Assembly (NCBI RefSeq): GCF_021347895.1
Contig: NC_067132.1
Span: forward strand, 10,594,995 to 10,658,994
Direction of reading: 5' to 3'
Source: Acanthochromis polyacanthus
Taxonomy: Eukaryota; Chordata; Actinopteri; Pomacentridae
Length of the DNA: 64,000 nt
The stretch's first letter is position 1; each line of letters opens with the position of its first letter. Shown here piece after piece: positions 23,691-36,808 of this stretch. Under the pieces are notes generated by a model. It saw only the letters and a list, made by a program, of their open reading frames with translations, was not told where the DNA came from and ran no database searches. The position numbers and the translations under genes are program-made.

Positions 23691-26600
23691 GCAGCTGCAA
23701 GGTTTTTTTTTAAAACAACTGTAGAATTGCAAAAGAAAACTAAATGCAAATTTCGAACAGAGCTCTCTTTAATATAGAGCACAGTATGCATGTGGTGCTT
23801 GTTGTGGGCTGAGTGATGGCACAAATAAAAAGCTAGATGTGAGTAATAAAAGAAGAGAAAAAATAGTCAGGAATATGCTCAATGCCAAATGATTACACTC
23901 AAGTTATATTAGTAGAAACAGTCCAAATGTGTACAATCTGTAGTGGAGTGCTGCTGAAGTGTACGAGAAGTGTGAGGAGAGTGTTTCCTGTCTGGCTGAT
24001 ATTTCATTCAGTCTCAAGATTATTTTTAACCAGAATTATTTTCTGTTTCTGGTGCAGATTTAGTCCCTGTAAACATATGCCTGCAGTGGTACAGTATATT
24101 CTCTGCATTGGCCTACATGTACAAGCCATTCATAAATAAAGTCACTGCCCAGCAGGACAGAGACAGCCAGAGGACTCAAGTAAATGCGCATCTTGCTGCG
24201 TTTTGCAAATTGTCCGTGCCACCAATTGCCTAATGTAGGTTCATTCACAGCGGGGGTGGTTGTGGTTGTGGTTCGCAGTAGTTAGCGGTGCTGGTTTCCA
24301 TGTTGGGACAGTCCAATGTCATGCAGACTGTGCTCGTGTTGAGGGAGAGGGAATGAGATGTATTTCACAGATGTAAAGCTCTAGTTTTAGCCCCGAAACT
24401 CTTCTGTCACATTTGTTTGTGTTTGTGCTGATAACCGCATTAAGAGCTGCGACGGAAACACCGCTGGCATTTATGAGGTTAATGAAGGTCAGTGCCGATG
24501 GAAACGGCGCGGCGCTCCTCTGTGTGCGCATGCATGGCTTTGTGAATTTACAGGCACTTCCTGATTAAGGGTAGCGGCGGAGTAGTCGGCGGTTTAGGAC
24601 ACGGCGTCCTCTAACTGACTGAGCATTTAGCCGAGGGAATAAAGGTTATTACTACTGACTGTGGTCTCTTGAGGACAGCTGATAAAATGACCAAGGAAAA
24701 GGAATAGCACAACTTTAGCACATTAGCATAATTAGTAATTATCTCGTAATAGTCCCTCTTGGCTTTTTGGAGCTCGGCAGTGAGGAATTGTACTTAAAGT
24801 TCAGGCTCAGAAAACAAATTTCATGCCAAAATGTCTCAATAACACACTGCTGCTGGGAGCCGCCTCAGTCAGGTTGTGCAGAAAGTGAATCACAAGTATC
24901 AAAAGCACAGATGCAGATTTAAAAAATTCAGAAGGTGACACTTAAGTTAATTAGTCTGTTGTTTGATGACTCCCACAGTTGGAAAGATAAGGGTATTACT
25001 CACATTGCAAATAACTTGTTGCACTTGTTGCTATGACGACAAAAACACAGAAGTTTAATTGAGTTAGTCGTGTGTCACGCTCCATCTATCTGTCCACAAC
25101 AGCTTTCAAAACAGTGACTACTTTATGGGAGACATTTGAGAACTGTTACACGGCTAATGTGTGTGTCGCTGCAATAGGAATGATGCTTCCGAGTGTATCA
25201 GATGATGCCTCCCTGTGTTAATTTGTCTGCATGCGTGTGCGAGTGTGTATCAGTGCCGTCTGGGTGTGTGTTTTTCCTGTCGGAGTGTGCAGTGTGCTGG
25301 CGTTTGCAGGGAGCTGTCAGTCCTCATAAACAAAGATGTAGCGCGGCAAGTCAGCAGCATTATCGTTTCCTGTCAGTGTTTGTGCGTCTGCAGTCCACTA
25401 GACAACGCAACATGAGAGAGCTGCAGAGAGCGGAGCCGCCTCGTAGCAACTGTCAGGCGATTGTGAGGTGGCGTCGGACGCAAGCAGCGAAATCGACTGA
25501 GCGCTCTAATGCGACTTTGTATTAAGCACTTAGCGAACGCATCACAACAGTTGGAACGAGCGGAAATCTTTGATGTTTTCGGAGCAACAGGCTTCTGATT
25601 TGTTTATCAAGTTGCAGTATTTACGATTGCAGTTATAAACCTTTTGTTTTTGTTTCAAACAGGGCTGCGATTCAGAATTACTTCTATTTGTTGAATAATG
25701 TGACAGCAGTTTTCTTTAATAATCCATTAGCTGTTTGGTCTATAAAATGTCAAAAACATGTCCATCACTGTTTCCCAGAGCACAGGATGATGCCTTTAAA
25801 GGTATTGTTTTGCCTGCTTAGCTGTCTAGAAACCAAATGATTTAGTTTGCAATATTTAGGGTGAAGAACAAAAGAAAATTCTCACAATTTTGAACCTGGA
25901 CTCCTCAAATATTTACATATTTATTTTCAGTTACTATTTTCAAGCAGCGTGTGATCTTTTCTTTCCCAGGCATTGAATTGTTTTATGTGTGGTCGTTAAT
26001 AAGAAAACAGAACAAAATTGGCAATTATCTTGCCACTGTTGATTCGTCCTGTGACCTCTTGTATGGATCCAGACCTCCAGCTTGATACCTGTGTTTGTTC
26101 CAGAGATACAGATGTGGTTTCAGAAGTGGAGGGTACATAATGAAGTCAGGGGTTCTTCAATTAAAGCAAATGAAAGTAAATGTTTGTTAAATTGAGATTT
26201 GAAAGAGAAACTTGAGAGATAAAGATGTGAAGATAAGCAGTCAAATATGGTGAAGATATATATATATATATTTTAATCTAAAAAGCATACAGGTGAGGTC
26301 TATTAAGATTCCCTCTTAGGCATCCAGTCCCCTACACCAAAACAATATTGTTGAGCAAACTATATGTACCCTCAGCGTAAAAGAAAACAAACAATGACTA
26401 ATCAATAGAATGCTGCTCATTATAAAGCACTTTTTTAATCAAAATTTGTTTTTACCTGGCTGAATTTGGCACCTAAACTTGGTTTACAAAAATGAAATAC
26501 AAAAAAAATAGTATTTTTAACTGTGATGGGACATGTCCTCCCATCCTCTGATATAATCATGTCCTTGATTTCCTCCAAATGTCACTTAAACCGTCCTCTC

Positions 26601-27027
26601 CATGCCTGATCTTGCGTCAGCTTCAGACACAGAATGGTCCGGTGTTGACTTCATCAGCGTATTTCACCAAACAAGTCTTGTGATTCCGCACCGGATGTGA
26701 TTCAGTCACAAAAAAAGGACACTTTTTAGCGTAGCTGTTGGTTCAAGGCAGCTGATTTTTTTCGTTTATTCCTAAAATACATTTAGCATGCTATTAAGAG
26801 AAGCTCTCACGTTGAATGTGAAGTCCTGCCAATAGCGTGGAAGCACCCCACACATCATGGTGGCAAAACATTTCTCCAGTTTATGATCCTAATTAGCTCT
26901 AACTGTGCCATCATCCCTGAGTCATCATGCCTGGAGAGAGGCCAGATCATTTGACGGTCTGCAGTTTCACACTTTCTTCACCCCTCTCCTCTCTTTCTTT
27001 CTCTCTTTATTGTTTTCTTTTTTCATT

Positions 27028-27032
<5 letters not shown>
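23691..27032. other. Intron stretch, no gene seen
   Basis: No exon is recognised. The segment 24430-24810 mixes GC-rich patches with TAATTA-type words (for example 'cataattagtaattatc') and may be conserved regulatory DNA. A short (TA)n run lies at 26257-26271. The other open frames are short and without domains. Confidence 0.5.
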
Positions 27033-27107
<75 letters not shown>

Positions 27108-27116
27108 TCTCTCTCT
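27033..27116. repeat. (CT)n microsatellite, about 84 bases
   Basis: An almost pure CT run is broken only by a CCC near 27103. It is homopurine/homopyrimidine with mirror symmetry, so it can in principle form an intramolecular triplex (H-DNA). It produces spurious poly-Ser/Leu open frames on the plus strand. Confidence 0.97.
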
Positions 27117-28633
27117 TTTCCTGCCTCTCATTTCAGCAGCACCCTGCTATTGTTGTCCTATGTGTGGATTCTCAGCACGCTACCTGCTGCTATGAAAAGG
27201 GACATATTTCATAAGCAGGAAAGAGCTAAAGAAGGTGTGAGTTTGGGCACGAAATAAAGCTTCCTGCCGATTCATGAGCTCAGTCCAAAATACAGCGAGT
27301 CAGCCATGAGTGCGTTTGAAAATTAAAAATCACAAACAGGTGAACGGCCTTTGTCAGCATCTGATCAGCTGGCCGATGTGCGCTGTTGACTCCGTGTGAC
27401 TTAAACCTCTGCACTTCTGTCATGCTTGAGTCACACGACAGCACAACTGCCCCGTGTGCTGTGCTGACATAGCAAAGTTAATACTGATACCCCGCCTCAT
27501 ATGGAATAATGAAATTGGATGAAGCAGCTTAACCGCTCGCCGTCCCTTCTCTCGCCATCAGACTGGGTGCCTATTTGAGATAACGTTAATGAAGGGGACT
27601 TTAGCCAAGAATAGACACGTCTTATTGCTGGGGGGGGGGGGATGGGCGATGAGGAGGGGTGGGGCGCTAACAGCATTTATTTCCATTAATAAGATGGAGC
27701 ATTTTACAAGAGAGCCTCTCCTGAGGACCCTCTCCGGAGGTCGGAGAGAATCCTACACCTTTAACAACCTCCAAACGAATTCATTTTTGCAAGTGGGTGC
27801 GTGAGCACAAACTGCAGCAGGTCTTTCTCGAAGAAACCTATCTTAACCTTGACGTTACTCCACACAACTTGGTTTGAGGTGGACACTCAGTCACTGTAAT
27901 CACTCCTGTCCATCTTTTGTAGGTCATTAATATGAATGTGAGCAGCTTGAGAAGACTAGTACACTGCTCCATGTCTTGGACAGCTAGCACGAGTTAGCTT
28001 CAAGCTCTTCAGCTTTAGATGTGCCAGTATAGATTCTGTTTTTGCCAAGAATGGACTGGTCAAAATAACAGTGTCAGATCTACTGCTTGAAATTATTGCT
28101 AATCTTTCAAACAAGTGCTTTCAGACATCTTTAAACAACAGTAGGATTCCCATTACTTGCTAGAAATGATCAGTTTTGCTGTGTTCAGCTAATTTATCCA
28201 GCATTAGCTCCATGAGTTGGTTGCAAATTGTTGTGGTTCTGTGGATCTAATTTTTTTGTATTAGCAGTGTATAAATACATACGCAATGTTGGGCCAAAAT
28301 ACTGAAGCTAAAGCTAAAAGGTCCAGGGCTAAAATCCTGCTGTTTCAATAATAGTCGGAGAAGACTTGGAAACAAAGAAATCATGTTGTTTTTATATTGC
28401 AGTGTCAAGCTATGACATGCAAGAGTGTTTCATTGAAATTTAAAGCTACATTAGGACTTTATTGTTTGTATAGAATGTTTCATTTGTAAGGCTTTTTGTA
28501 CGACAATGCCAATATTTAGATAATGGATGCTATCTTGGATGATGAGTTTTTCTTGTGCTGCTGATTCACAAACCTGTGGAACAAGGCTCCAGACTGTGTT
28601 TTGAGAGTGAACGAGTACAGGTTTTACATGGTC
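27117..28633. other. Intron stretch, no gene seen
   Basis: No exon or element is recognised. There is a 10-base poly-G run near 27631-27640. The composition is ordinary for the intron. Confidence 0.6.
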
Positions 28634-28645
28634 TGATTTGTGCGA

Positions 28646-28992
28646 CAGTGGGTAGTGGTTAGCATTGTCGCCTTGCAGCAAGAAGATCCCCGGTTCAAAT
28701 CCCGGGGTGGGCCTGGGATCTTTCTGTATGGAGTTTGCATGTTCTCCCTGTGCATGTGTGGGTTTTCTCCGGGCACTCCGGCTTCCTCCCACAGTCCAAA
28801 AATATGCTGAGGTTAATTGATGACTCTAAATTGCCCGTAGGTGTGATTGTGTGTCTGTATATGTAGCCCTGTGACAGACTGGTGACCTGTCCAGGGTGTC
28901 CCCTGCCTTCGCCCGAGTCAGCTGGGATAGACTCCAGCACCCCCCGCGACCCTAGTGAGGATAAAGCGGTGTATAGAGAATGGATGGATGGA
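28646..28992 (+). mobile_element. tRNA-headed SINE, copy 1
   Basis: The head carries an A-box-like TAGTGGTTAGC and a B box GGTTCAAATCC set in a T-arm-like CCCCGG...CCGGGG hairpin, so it derives from a tRNA gene. The body contains 'ggagtttgcatgttctccc' and 'gtgacctgtccagggtgtc', and the tail is (ATGG)n. It is flanked by a perfect 12-base target-site duplication TGATTTGTGCGA at 28634-28645 and 28993-29004, which proves a retroposition event. It lies in the same orientation as adarb2. Two further copies are at 41318 and 60934. Confidence 0.92.
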
Positions 28993-29004
28993 TGATTTGT
29001 GCGA

Positions 29005-31423
29005 GTGCGTGATGTTGATTAGGCTGTTTTGGTTTAAAGTGTGCTGTGTTCTTAGAAAGCACTACTCAAAGAAAACAGCCACTCATATAAAATCACTTGG
29101 TTTCATGTTGGGTAAATCCGACATTACAACACCTGATTTTAGTATTTTCAAAGTCATTTATGAACGTACCGCTGTCTGAGTCAGTATCTGAATGGAGACT
29201 AGAGGCTTCTCTGTGCACAGCTGCATAGCTAACTCCTACTGTAGCCTGCATGTGAGGCATTTAGTGAACATTGGTGTGTATATATTGTAGCGTGTGCCCA
29301 GTTTATAGGAGTGATTTCAGTCAACCTCTACTAAAAGACTGGTGACAAAATGAATATGTTTTGAAGTTTAAATATTTTGCAAAATATATTGTTGAGTCAC
29401 TGTCAATTTTTACATTACTGCAAATCTGAGGCATCAGCTCGCAAGATTTATTAATGCTTTACCCAAAAAGTTGGTAACACCAGTGCTGCCAGTGGAAACA
29501 CAGTCTGGGCTCGTGGAATCCAATAAAAAGCAGGACAGAGCTGCTAATTTTATTCAAAATCGTAATATCTTAGTATCAAGGATGAAACGCTGTACAGGAG
29601 GAGTTCTTGTTGTAAACTGTGTTTATTTATTTATTTTTTATATAACCTGTATCCCCACAAATTGAAGTTTTAACCCCACTCTAGGATCTAATGAGCTGAT
29701 TAGCTGGATATGCTAATTGTTTCTTCTTGAACTCACTACTTCATCAATATTTTCTCCAAATTCGGTTGTTTTTGAAAAGCTAAAAATGAAGACAAACTTT
29801 TTAGAAACAGAGTGTCACTCTTGTAAGTTGTGGTCCGTTGTGCCTTTGTCTGTATTTGTAATAAAACACTGATAATGCAGCATATCCCCGATGGATTAAG
29901 ACATATGATACGTGGTGAGCTTTTGTGGGAAACTATTATCTCTGTCTAGACAAGAGTTTGATGTCATGACCTGTGTTACTATGCATGTATACAGTTTTTT
30001 TTTGTTTGTTTTTTTTGCACTGTGATACCTTAATCTCACTTTGTGTGAGGATAAGATGACTATATGTGATGATGGTGGAATCACAGTAAACGGTAAATAC
30101 ACATTAGATGTGTGTGGCTGATGGAACTGCTTAATGGTAGATTAGTGTGTTGATAATGATGAGTGCACACATGTGAGCTTTCTGGCTGCTTCATTATTCT
30201 GCTCACATGTGAGCATTAAATAACAGTTTTTCCCCTCTTCACCCTACAGTAAATCCCTCTCTCACCCATCGATTCTAGCAGCCTTTAGGGGCTCCTTCTA
30301 GGAGCGACCAACACGCTTATCTGACAAATCCTTTAAAAGGTATTTAGAAAAAATCTTTGCCTGCATTAACTGCGTCTGATGTTGTGCATATCACCACAGA
30401 GTTGGCCAGCGATGGTCCAGTTGGAGTTTTATTTACCTCTGGGCTGATCCGTGCGATAGGCGAAGTCCTGTTTTCCAAGTTTCTTAACAGTCACACAGCG
30501 TGGTGTTTATTTTTCCTCCTTGCTGCCCTGATTTTGATTTGTACAGCTTGAAGTAGTGGAGCGTAATAGATGTGTTTGCATTTGCCCGAAAAACTGAGAG
30601 TTCCAATCACTCATCCATTGCCTTTGATAGCTCAGAGTGTATTTGGCTTCGCCCAGATAAGGCCTGAGTATACATCCAGTCGGATTCAGTTGAATTGTTT
30701 GTACACACATGGTGCTTTGGCATGGGTCTGCTTGGATGGGCTTTGGCATGATGGAGAATTTCATCCCCACCCCCTCCTCTACCTCTCTGACAGTGGTGCT
30801 TTGGGGCTGGAGCTGTTGGTGAAGGGTGTGCAGGACCCGAGGCTACGAATGTTTTCTTGCGTAAAGGACAAAGAGGGAGGATATCTCGGGGTTGAAAGAG
30901 TCCCTGAATTGCTGGCACAGATGGACCTACATCCCCACCATTCCATATTTAGAAACAAGGTATATTGTGTAAGATGCTGCCAGAGATACGCCAGCAAAAA
31001 ACATCTTTATTGTAGTGTTGGGTGTTGGAAAAATCCTGCTGCACATCAGCTGCTTGAACAGCTTTGCTACACTTTAGCTTGCAGCTGTCTGCCATTCCTC
31101 TAAATAATGATGTGGTTGTGTATCTGCTCGAGAGGTAAACAAATACATTATTTGGATAGGAACAGACATGGACAACATGGAACATTTTTGCAGCAAGAGC
31201 ACACGAGACACTCGGTGAGGTTCATGCTCAGTAACATTTCACCAGATTATTTGTGGAGTGTAGGATAAAGCTTTTGCTGATGTTGTACAAATGTTATTTT
31301 TACCTCCTAATCCATTACTGGAGCCTACATGGCACCTTGCATGGCTTGAGGGTAGCAGAGGGACTGAAGTTAAGGAGAGTGTAAATGGTGGAAAAGGAAG
31401 GGAGCTGCTCAGATTTTGGCCAC
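29005..31423. other. Intron stretch with the longest open frame of the window
   Basis: No exon is supported. It contains an unexplained 177-codon open frame at 30570-31103 (+) with a Cys-rich C-terminal part, treated separately. Otherwise it is AT-rich sequence without recognised elements. Confidence 0.5.
30570..31103 (+). other. Unexplained 177-codon open frame, probably chance
   Basis: No family is recognised. The predicted peptide has no signal peptide or clear membrane segment. Its only suggestive pattern is Cys 133, 136, 137, 148 and 152 within VYCVRCCQRY...LYCSVGCW, which could pass for a small zinc-binding knuckle. The same frame upstream has stops TAA and TAG just before the ATG. There is no splice context, poly(A) tail or flanking duplication to suggest a retrocopy. 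One frame of this length in 64 kb is about what chance allows, so it is probably non-coding. Confidence 0.15.
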
Positions 31424-31431
31424 ATTTGTTA

Positions 31432-31996
31432 TAGGGCTGGGCGATATGGCCAAAAAATAAAATCTCAATTTTTATTTATTTTTTTGTCATCTTGGACGAT
31501 TATGATTTAATCGATTTTTGTTGTTTCTTTGTGGTCTGTTTGCTATGGCTAGTGCTAGCCATGCCGCACTCCCGTAGCTGCGAGCACTCTTCCCATTCTT
31601 TAGGATGCCTCTGCCGGAGGTGCTGAAAGAGGTTAGTTGTGCTGCTACTCTTCGTTTTCACAGTACTTTTGCAAACCTTGCACATGACTGTAGTTTGCTC
31701 TGTGTCAGTCTTGTCAAAGCCGAACCACTTCCATAGAATCGATGTAACATGAGGCCCTTTTCTCGCAACCAACTCTTCGTCTGCTGTTCTGTCCGCCATG
31801 ACGGGGGTGTGAGTATTTTGGCGGAAGGAGATGAGAGGCGGAAATAAACGCCAGTGCACAAGTCGTGAAAAGCAGAAGAATCTGTATTGTTATATCTTTA
31901 AGCTCGCCTCGTTTTTACGATTTCGCAAATTTTCAAATCGTCAGGTTTTAAAAAACGTGAATTAATCGAATTAATTCGATTTATCGCCCAGCCCTA
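31432..31996 (-). mobile_element. hAT element with intact ends and 8-bp duplication
   Basis: The ends are inverted: TAGGGCTGGGCGATA at the left and its exact complement at the right (TATCGCCCAGCCCTA). They are bounded by a perfect 8-base target duplication ATTTGTTA at 31424-31431 and 31997-32004, diagnostic of hAT transposition. At 565 bases it is far too short for a full transposase and encodes only a BED finger on the minus strand (31500-31799). It is a non-autonomous derivative that could only have been mobilised in trans. Confidence 0.93.
31500..31799 (-). pseudogene. hAT transposase N-terminal fragment with BED finger
   Basis: Starting from MADRTADEEL the frame has 99 codons. The segment ILWKWFGF...TVMCKVCKSTV...NLFQHLRQRHP is a clear BED zinc finger: C40-x2-C43 and H60-x4-H65, with the aromatic WKWFGF that usually precedes it. 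The catalytic RNase H-like fold and the C-terminal hAT dimerisation domain are absent; the frame ends in a Lys/Ser-rich tail at the element's other arm. An in-frame ATG 20 codons earlier lies closer to the terminal repeat and is a less likely start. It is a remnant retained through internal deletion. Confidence 0.75.
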
Positions 31997-32004
31997 ATTT
32001 GTTA

Positions 32005-35000
32005 TAAAAGACACTTTGAACAAACAATTTTTTTCTTTATCTTTATGAAAATTATGCAGTCCCTGTCTTTTTTGTCCTATTTCAACGTCTTCCTTATTAT
32101 CTAATCATCATTAACTTTTCAGACAAACATTTCTATTCTTTTCACCTCTCTTTAATACATTCACAACGCTGAGTAATCAAAGAAAAATAGGATTTATATG
32201 GTTAAAACATAATGTTAACTTATATGTTTCATTGGAAGATAAACTATGTAACAGTTTTACCACAGAAAATTACACAAGAGCTGTTTCTAGTGTAAAGTCT
32301 GCTATTTAATGGCATAATCTGAATACAAATTCAGATGCTCGTGATGTAAATAAATACAGATAGTAGCTTTGAGGTGAATTAATATCTACTTTATAGTATA
32401 GTTTTAATCAGTGTGGCTAAAAGACCTGTAGATTCCTTCAGTTTTGTCATGACCCCACCAAAGGGAAACTAATTTGTAGTATTTTGTTTCTCAAGTGCTG
32501 CACAGCACGCCTCCAACAGCCAGTTAAATGTGTCATTAAGTTCAGATTAGGGTTCATGCTTTCCACAATACACATAATTTCCTAAATGTCCAGAAACAAT
32601 AATTGAAATCCAACTAATCATGTGTTGTACTTTGGCATCACACCAGGCTTCTGCCGCTAAAACACCAGCCCCGCTCTGAGCCGAATCAAACTTGTGCTGC
32701 AGGAAACTACCGTGTGGCCTGTTGGTTAGCGGCGGAGGGGAAGAACGGCAACTTGGTTTAATGATAATAGCTCTGACGATAGCGGTGATAATCCTCCTGC
32801 TATTCCTGCTGACTGCAGAGAGCCTGTGCTTTGTTCTCCGCTCCCCCTATTAGCGTGATGGAGGTTCATTTTAATTTGAATGGACCATCAGTGGGATAAG
32901 AGAAGTGCTCGCCGGTGTGTGTGTCCTGACTTGTGTGGAAGAGACATCGAGCACAGAGAGAAATATGTGCACATGAAAGGATACAGGCTCACGTACGAAT
33001 ACCTGCTCTGTGTTTGCTGTCAAACAAAGAGGCAACAATAGCCAAGTGGTCGCAGGTCACTGTGGCGACCTCTCTGGACGGCAGGTGCTATTATCTTCTT
33101 GGCATCTGTTCCAGGAGTCTCTCCTCACATTCAGCCACATCTCAGGATTAAAAGATGCAGACAAAGAAGATTTCAAATAAAACAGGAATCCATTGGACAC
33201 AAGAACGGTGTTATTGCTCTTCACCTGATATTTGTTTCAGGAAGAGGAAAAAGGGCATCAAACAGTGGAACCGTAGCATTTGTTGTACGAGTTGGATAAC
33301 GGCATTTTGCAATTAATCTGACTTGATTATTTCCTACAAAAATGTAGCTTACAAAACTAAATCCAAATGCCCAACCGATGTCCTCTAATATATTTTTTGT
33401 GACCGACATTGAAAACCCAAAGGTATTCAATTTCCAGTGATACAACACAGAGAAAAACAGCATGTTTATGGATCGCTCTAAAATTACGGGACTTTCGGTA
33501 TCATAGTTGACTTTTTTTGCTGTTTTCAAGCCTAAAATCAACATGGCCGCCTACAACCAAACCCCACATGGCATTTTTACAGAAAGATTCTTCTAAATAT
33601 TAAATATAAAATTGAGTAAAACTGAAATTGAAAGTTATTTATAAAGATAGCTTAGTAAACCTGTTGACAAGTGATAAATCCACACTGGACTCACAGACTA
33701 CTTTATAGTAAATAAGTCAGAAAGCCTTGGAGTCTGCCAGTCTTTTCTTCAGGAGGAAATGACATCATGTGGAGCAGGTCATGTGGAATTAACACACTTC
33801 CTTCAGACGTGTTTTTTGTAATGGTAACTAATTTGAAAGTGATTTCTCAGACACAGGTGCAGTTTTTTATTTTCAATATAAACCTTGATATATTGCCAAA
33901 AAGAAATATCTGTCATGATTACCTCAAATTAATAAAAAGAATGCAATCAAAACATTTTTTGAATAAGCTTATTTTTTATTGTTTAGCTAATTAGAAGGTG
34001 ATTGTTGTTAAACTGGGACAGTTATTTAGTTGACATTTTAGTTATATCCAGTCATTTTTTTTATTAACAAGTGATTGTTTCCATAATAAATAATTATGGA
34101 ATTTCTAAAGACAAGATCATAATGAGCATAAAAAACTTTTAGTACTTTAGCACTTTTCTTTTAGTAAAAATGTATGCAAGATATATCCCATGGACTTAAA
34201 AAGTCCCTCAATTATATATTGACCCTTATATTAAACAGGTTGGATAGATCGTGAAGTAAAAATGGGGGTGTAACATTCTTGAAGATTTAAGACGTTTATC
34301 AGCTGTTTAATGTATTTATTGTATCTTTATGCAAAGGAAATTTTTTACCCTAATGCAAGAAAATATACTGCACATAAAATTAACAGAGAAATTCATTTTG
34401 TGTGCACATTTACTGTATTGTAGCATCCTACATGATGACAAATTGAACATATTTGAATATACTTTGTGAAGACAGTTTGACTCGTTCACTAACAGAGAAA
34501 ATAACTCTAACTGCCTGTGAGTTTGATTTTTACCAAAGTTATTCTGTGTGTACTAGACTGTGCAATATATTTGCAGTCTACCATTTTAGTTATGCCTGCT
34601 CCAAGTGTAAAATTGATGCTATACACAGTGCATTGTATTGAGTGAATCCCTTACTTTGCCTGTTAAGTGTGACCCCACTTTGAGAATATGTGACCTGTTT
34701 GAAAAGGAGGAGAGCAGCATGCAGCCGGGGGTCAGTCAGGAGGAGGGAGTCAGCTGCAGGCCTGGATGGCAACTGCATGTGGTCTGATCAGTTTCTTCCA
34801 CCTTATGCTACCAATAAGGTTGTTTACAGGGCTTTTTTTTACTTCATGATGATAGCCTCATTCTGCATAAATGCACTCAACTGCTGTAGGACTGTACTAT
34901 ATATGCTTTGTGCATTCGTATGTGCAGTAAAAGTGTAAGTCAGCAGCCTCACGGAGACAGATTGCTGTTCTTAGTTGACCCTGAGTTTGTACTGGTTCCC

Positions 35001-35465
35001 TGTGGCACAGTTAGTTTGTACAGTCCAAGCCTGTTGTTGAATTGGCAGACAGTATAAACAAGGCTCAGCCCTGGCTCTCTCTGTGTGGGTAGTTTGTCAT
35101 AGCCGTGACTTCAGGGCTATCTAAATAGCAGCAAGCGGCCGCGTTCATCATCACATTCATCCTGAGCAGGGTGAGAGATGGATGCCCTACACGTCCACCA
35201 GGTCATGAGTTATCACTCACCAGGGACTGCTGGTTCATACAAAGGTCAAAGGACTATTTGTCTTCAGGCAACTATGTCTTTGTGGTGCATGCACACACAC
35301 ACGCTCCCACTCACAACCACAATCACTTACCTGAGGACTCCACTTCTGGCATGCATTTATTACTTGACTTTATTTTTCATACTGCTATCTTGTATTCTCT
35401 GTGTTCTAGTGCACATCCTGCTGTTGTCTGATCAGTTACTAACTTATGGTTAATAAAATGGATGC
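32005..35465. other. Intron stretch, no gene seen
   Basis: No exon is recognised. The block 32690-32900, with 'ttagcgtgatggaggttc' and 'attttaatttgaatgg', is of mixed composition and may be conserved regulatory sequence. The rest is strongly AT-rich, especially 33540-34600. Confidence 0.5.
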
Positions 35466-36541
35466 ATTTAAAGTAGGGCTGGGACTTTAGTGCTTTAATT
35501 TCAATTATTTAATTTCAGAAAAAATAATGCATTGAAAAGATAGCACATATTTTTCATCTTCCCTAATTTCTGGCACACAGGTAACACTGATGCACACTGC
35601 AGCCCAGTAGCTAGCAGTGATGAACCTAAAGTCTGTTTGCCAGCAGTGAAGAAGCAGCACAGGTAGCACTGTAGTGGGCCACTAGCTGGTCACATGGCAG
35701 CGCTTTAGCTTCAGTCAAGTAGAAGCGTCGGATCAACATGGCGGCTTGGCCACAAACTTTCTCTTTTATGACACAAACATTTCTGAAACAATCTGAGGCA
35801 ACAAATAAGTTGTGCAGTTACTGATTCTGTCCTCATTTTTGTTCAACAACGACTAGTTTAGACGTTTAACGAATATTTCTCGATGCGTCCAACCTCCACT
35901 GCCTGCACTGAATTTTCATATAGTAGAAGTCAAGCTTCCTATATGCAAATAAACTCTGGGGAGATGCTTCGGAACACAGCTCAAAATGCACTGCAATGCA
36001 ACCAGCTAGGCATGTAACGATATGAAAATTTGACATCACGATAATTGTGATCAAAATTATCACGGTTATCGATATTATCACGGTATTGTGAAATATGTTC
36101 AAAATGTTTAAAAAGTACTCATAGGCACACTTAAATCAATGAACAACGTTTTTATTTTTGAAAAACCAATCAAAATATGAGCTTAAACCTTAAATAACAT
36201 ATTAATAAGCTTAAAAAATTAAAGAGGGGACCTTAAAAGAACCAGGAGGTAGTCTGTTTGCTTGAAAGCAACATTAGGAATAACAAAGTACAACAAAAAA
36301 GTAACGTGCCGCTGCCTCATAAACATTAACAAATAAATGAAATTTAAATAACATTACATTCTTTATATTGTGCAAATTGTAAGAATCTTAACATTCAGTG
36401 CTCAGAAAGATCTAGTCTTACAAATATAATATAATACAATAACACTACTATATAAAACAAAGTAAAGTGGATGTAAGAACAATACAACCACATGTAAACA
36501 AATGTGTAGTGCAGCAGGATTTCAGTCTTGGAAAAATGATT

Positions 36542-36808
36542 TCATGAAGGAACTTTATAGTAAGGCACAGCAACCTTCATCAGCTTCAAAAATCCAGGCC
36601 TCTCACCAGTTTGAAATGGCATCATGTCTTTCGCAATAAAATATGAGATAGCTGCTGTGAGGTCTTTGGCATGTTTCGATGTCGGTGCATAAGCAGCCTT
36701 CCTTTCAAACGCCTGGGTTATTGTTTGTGCCACTGTAACCGAAGAAGTAGAAGCTGTTGGAGGATTTGTCCTGGTTCTGTCCCAGGCGTAAACTAACCGT
36801 GACGTCAC
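36542..36808 (-). pseudogene. hAT transposase fragment (second exon piece)
   Basis: The peptide segment QTITQAFERKAAY...HAKDLTAAISYFIAKDM and GFLKLMKVAVPYYKVPS is typical of the region after the BED finger in ZBED-like hAT transposases, where a conserved 'I..FI..D..P...V...GF..L...L.P.Y..PS' pattern leads to the catalytic domain. It stops straight after VPS. The upstream end runs into the inserted repeat near 36788, so the first residues of the frame are probably not transposase. It belongs with the BED exon at 37651-37884. Not functional. Confidence 0.75.

Noticed and set aside
26905..27214. Poly-Ser/Leu open frames
   Set aside because: Produced by the (CT)n microsatellite.
28650..28710. 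tRNA-like gene with A and B boxes (also at 41325 and 60950)
   Set aside because: The tRNA-like part is the head of a SINE with a long non-tRNA body and target duplications; no complete cloverleaf with acceptor stem.
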